Source: Bacillota bacterium (lineage in GTDB: Bacteria > Bacillota > Clostridia > Lachnospirales > Lachnospiraceae). Taken from it: a stretch of DNA of 5,163 nt. Under the pieces are notes generated by a model that was not told the origin of the DNA, did no database searches, and saw only the letters and a program-made list of their open reading frames with translations. Shown in pieces: positions 4,856-5,163 of the stretch (its first letter is position 1; the number at the start of each line of letters is the position of its first letter). Location: assembly GCA_023443225.1 (NCBI GenBank), contig JAEZVF010000110.1, positions 1 through 5,163 on the forward strand, written 5' to 3'. Position numbers and translations under genes: made by a program.

Positions 4856-5163
4856 CTAATTACTTTGTTTTTTACACTCACCTGGAAGATTTGGAGACCA
4901 TGGAAGTAAGTCTTCTAAGAACTTTGTATCCTTCCCATCCACATATTTAGGGATCTCTTCTAGGATATATTTAAAATAATTATAGGGCTTTAGATTGTTT
5001 GCTTTTGCAGTTTCTGCAATGCTGTATGCAATTGCACTTGCCTTTGCTCCATTTATAGTATCTATCAGGTGCCAATTATGTTTACCAACACAAAAACTGC
5101 GAATTGCTATTTCAGCAGAATTATTATCGAGGGGCACTGTTGCATCATCTAAAAAAGTACGTA
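4856..5163 (-). CDS. IS66 family transposase, C-terminal part (cut by window edge)
   Basis: The frame is open to the right edge and ends at 4856, giving about 102 visible residues of a protein usually near 500. The visible part starts RTFLDDATVPLDNNSAEIAI, covering the end of the DDE catalytic domain: the DNNxAExxIR motif carries the catalytic glutamate (in NNSAEIAIR). It continues with SFCVGKHNW and then the IS66 C-terminal domain, GAKASAIAYSIAETAKANNL and KPYNYFKYIL, ending in LEDLLPWSPNLP and a basic tail. In this family it is the transposase of the three-gene IS66 set (tnpA, tnpB, tnpC). No frameshift is visible in this part, so the copy may be intact; that cannot be judged without the rest. 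Confidence 0.9.
   Translation of the reverse strand, partial: RTFLDDATVPLDNNSAEIAIRSFCVGKHNWHLIDTINGAKASAIAYSIAETAKANNLKPYNYFKYILEEIPKYVDGKDTKFLEDLLPWSPNLPGECKKQSN

Larger units (their letters stand above)
4798..5163 (-). mobile_element. IS66-family insertion sequence, one end (runs off the right edge)
   Basis: The element contains the transposase C-terminus and ends on the left at a candidate terminal repeat beginning GTAAACGGTAAACCACTTG (4798 onward). IS66-family ends usually begin GTAA. The stretch GGTAAAC (4804-4810) and GTCTACC (4816-4822) is a near-palindrome within the repeat. IS66 elements duplicate 8 bp of target; the left copy would be TTTTGAAA (4790-4797). The other end, the accessory genes and the second target copy lie outside the window, so the boundary is inferred from one side only. 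Confidence 0.68.

Overview
The window looks like an accessory, low-GC Firmicutes segment (probably Clostridia or a related Bacillota lineage). Most of it is AT-rich, Shine-Dalgarno sites are strong, and TTG and GTG starts are used. The gene families present (Fic with a winged-helix tail, Imm5-like immunity protein, VanZ, TPR-Arr, IS66) are common in such genomes. Species cannot be read from the sequence alone.

Layout, left to right. Positions 1-180 hold a possible decayed reading frame. Positions 181-362 are regulatory and end in a TATAAT box flanked by a perfect 8-bp inverted repeat with TTGTAC half-sites. Positions 363-1364 encode an intact class II-type Fic protein, probably an AMP-transferase. 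Positions 1365-1753 contain no convincing gene but carry three copies of a roughly 20-bp motif at an exact 30-bp period, resembling the multiple end repeats of IS21-family elements. Next come an Imm5-like putative immunity protein (1760-2287, visibly GC-richer than its surroundings), a VanZ-family membrane protein with a TTG start (2346-2897) and a TPR-Arr rifamycin ADP-ribosyltransferase with a GTG start (3006-3755). All three are on the plus strand and closely spaced. The VanZ C-terminus runs directly into the remnant of a DUF1801 gene, which is interrupted by the VanZ stop codon and ends exactly where arr begins.

A strong hairpin (3805-3851) separates this block from a minus-strand MFS transporter pseudogene (3893-4682), which has two frameshifts at homopolymers and a central deletion. 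From 4798 to the right edge lies one end of an IS66-family element, with the C-terminal part of its transposase on the minus strand.

Taken together, this looks like a collection of independently acquired stress or antibiotic-protection genes (Imm5-like, VanZ, Arr) and a Fic enzyme, set among mobile-element debris. There is no clear sign of one multi-gene defence system. The most interesting points are the TA-like operator before fic, the VanZ/DUF1801 gene scar, the TPR-Arr fusion and the 30-bp-periodic repeats.
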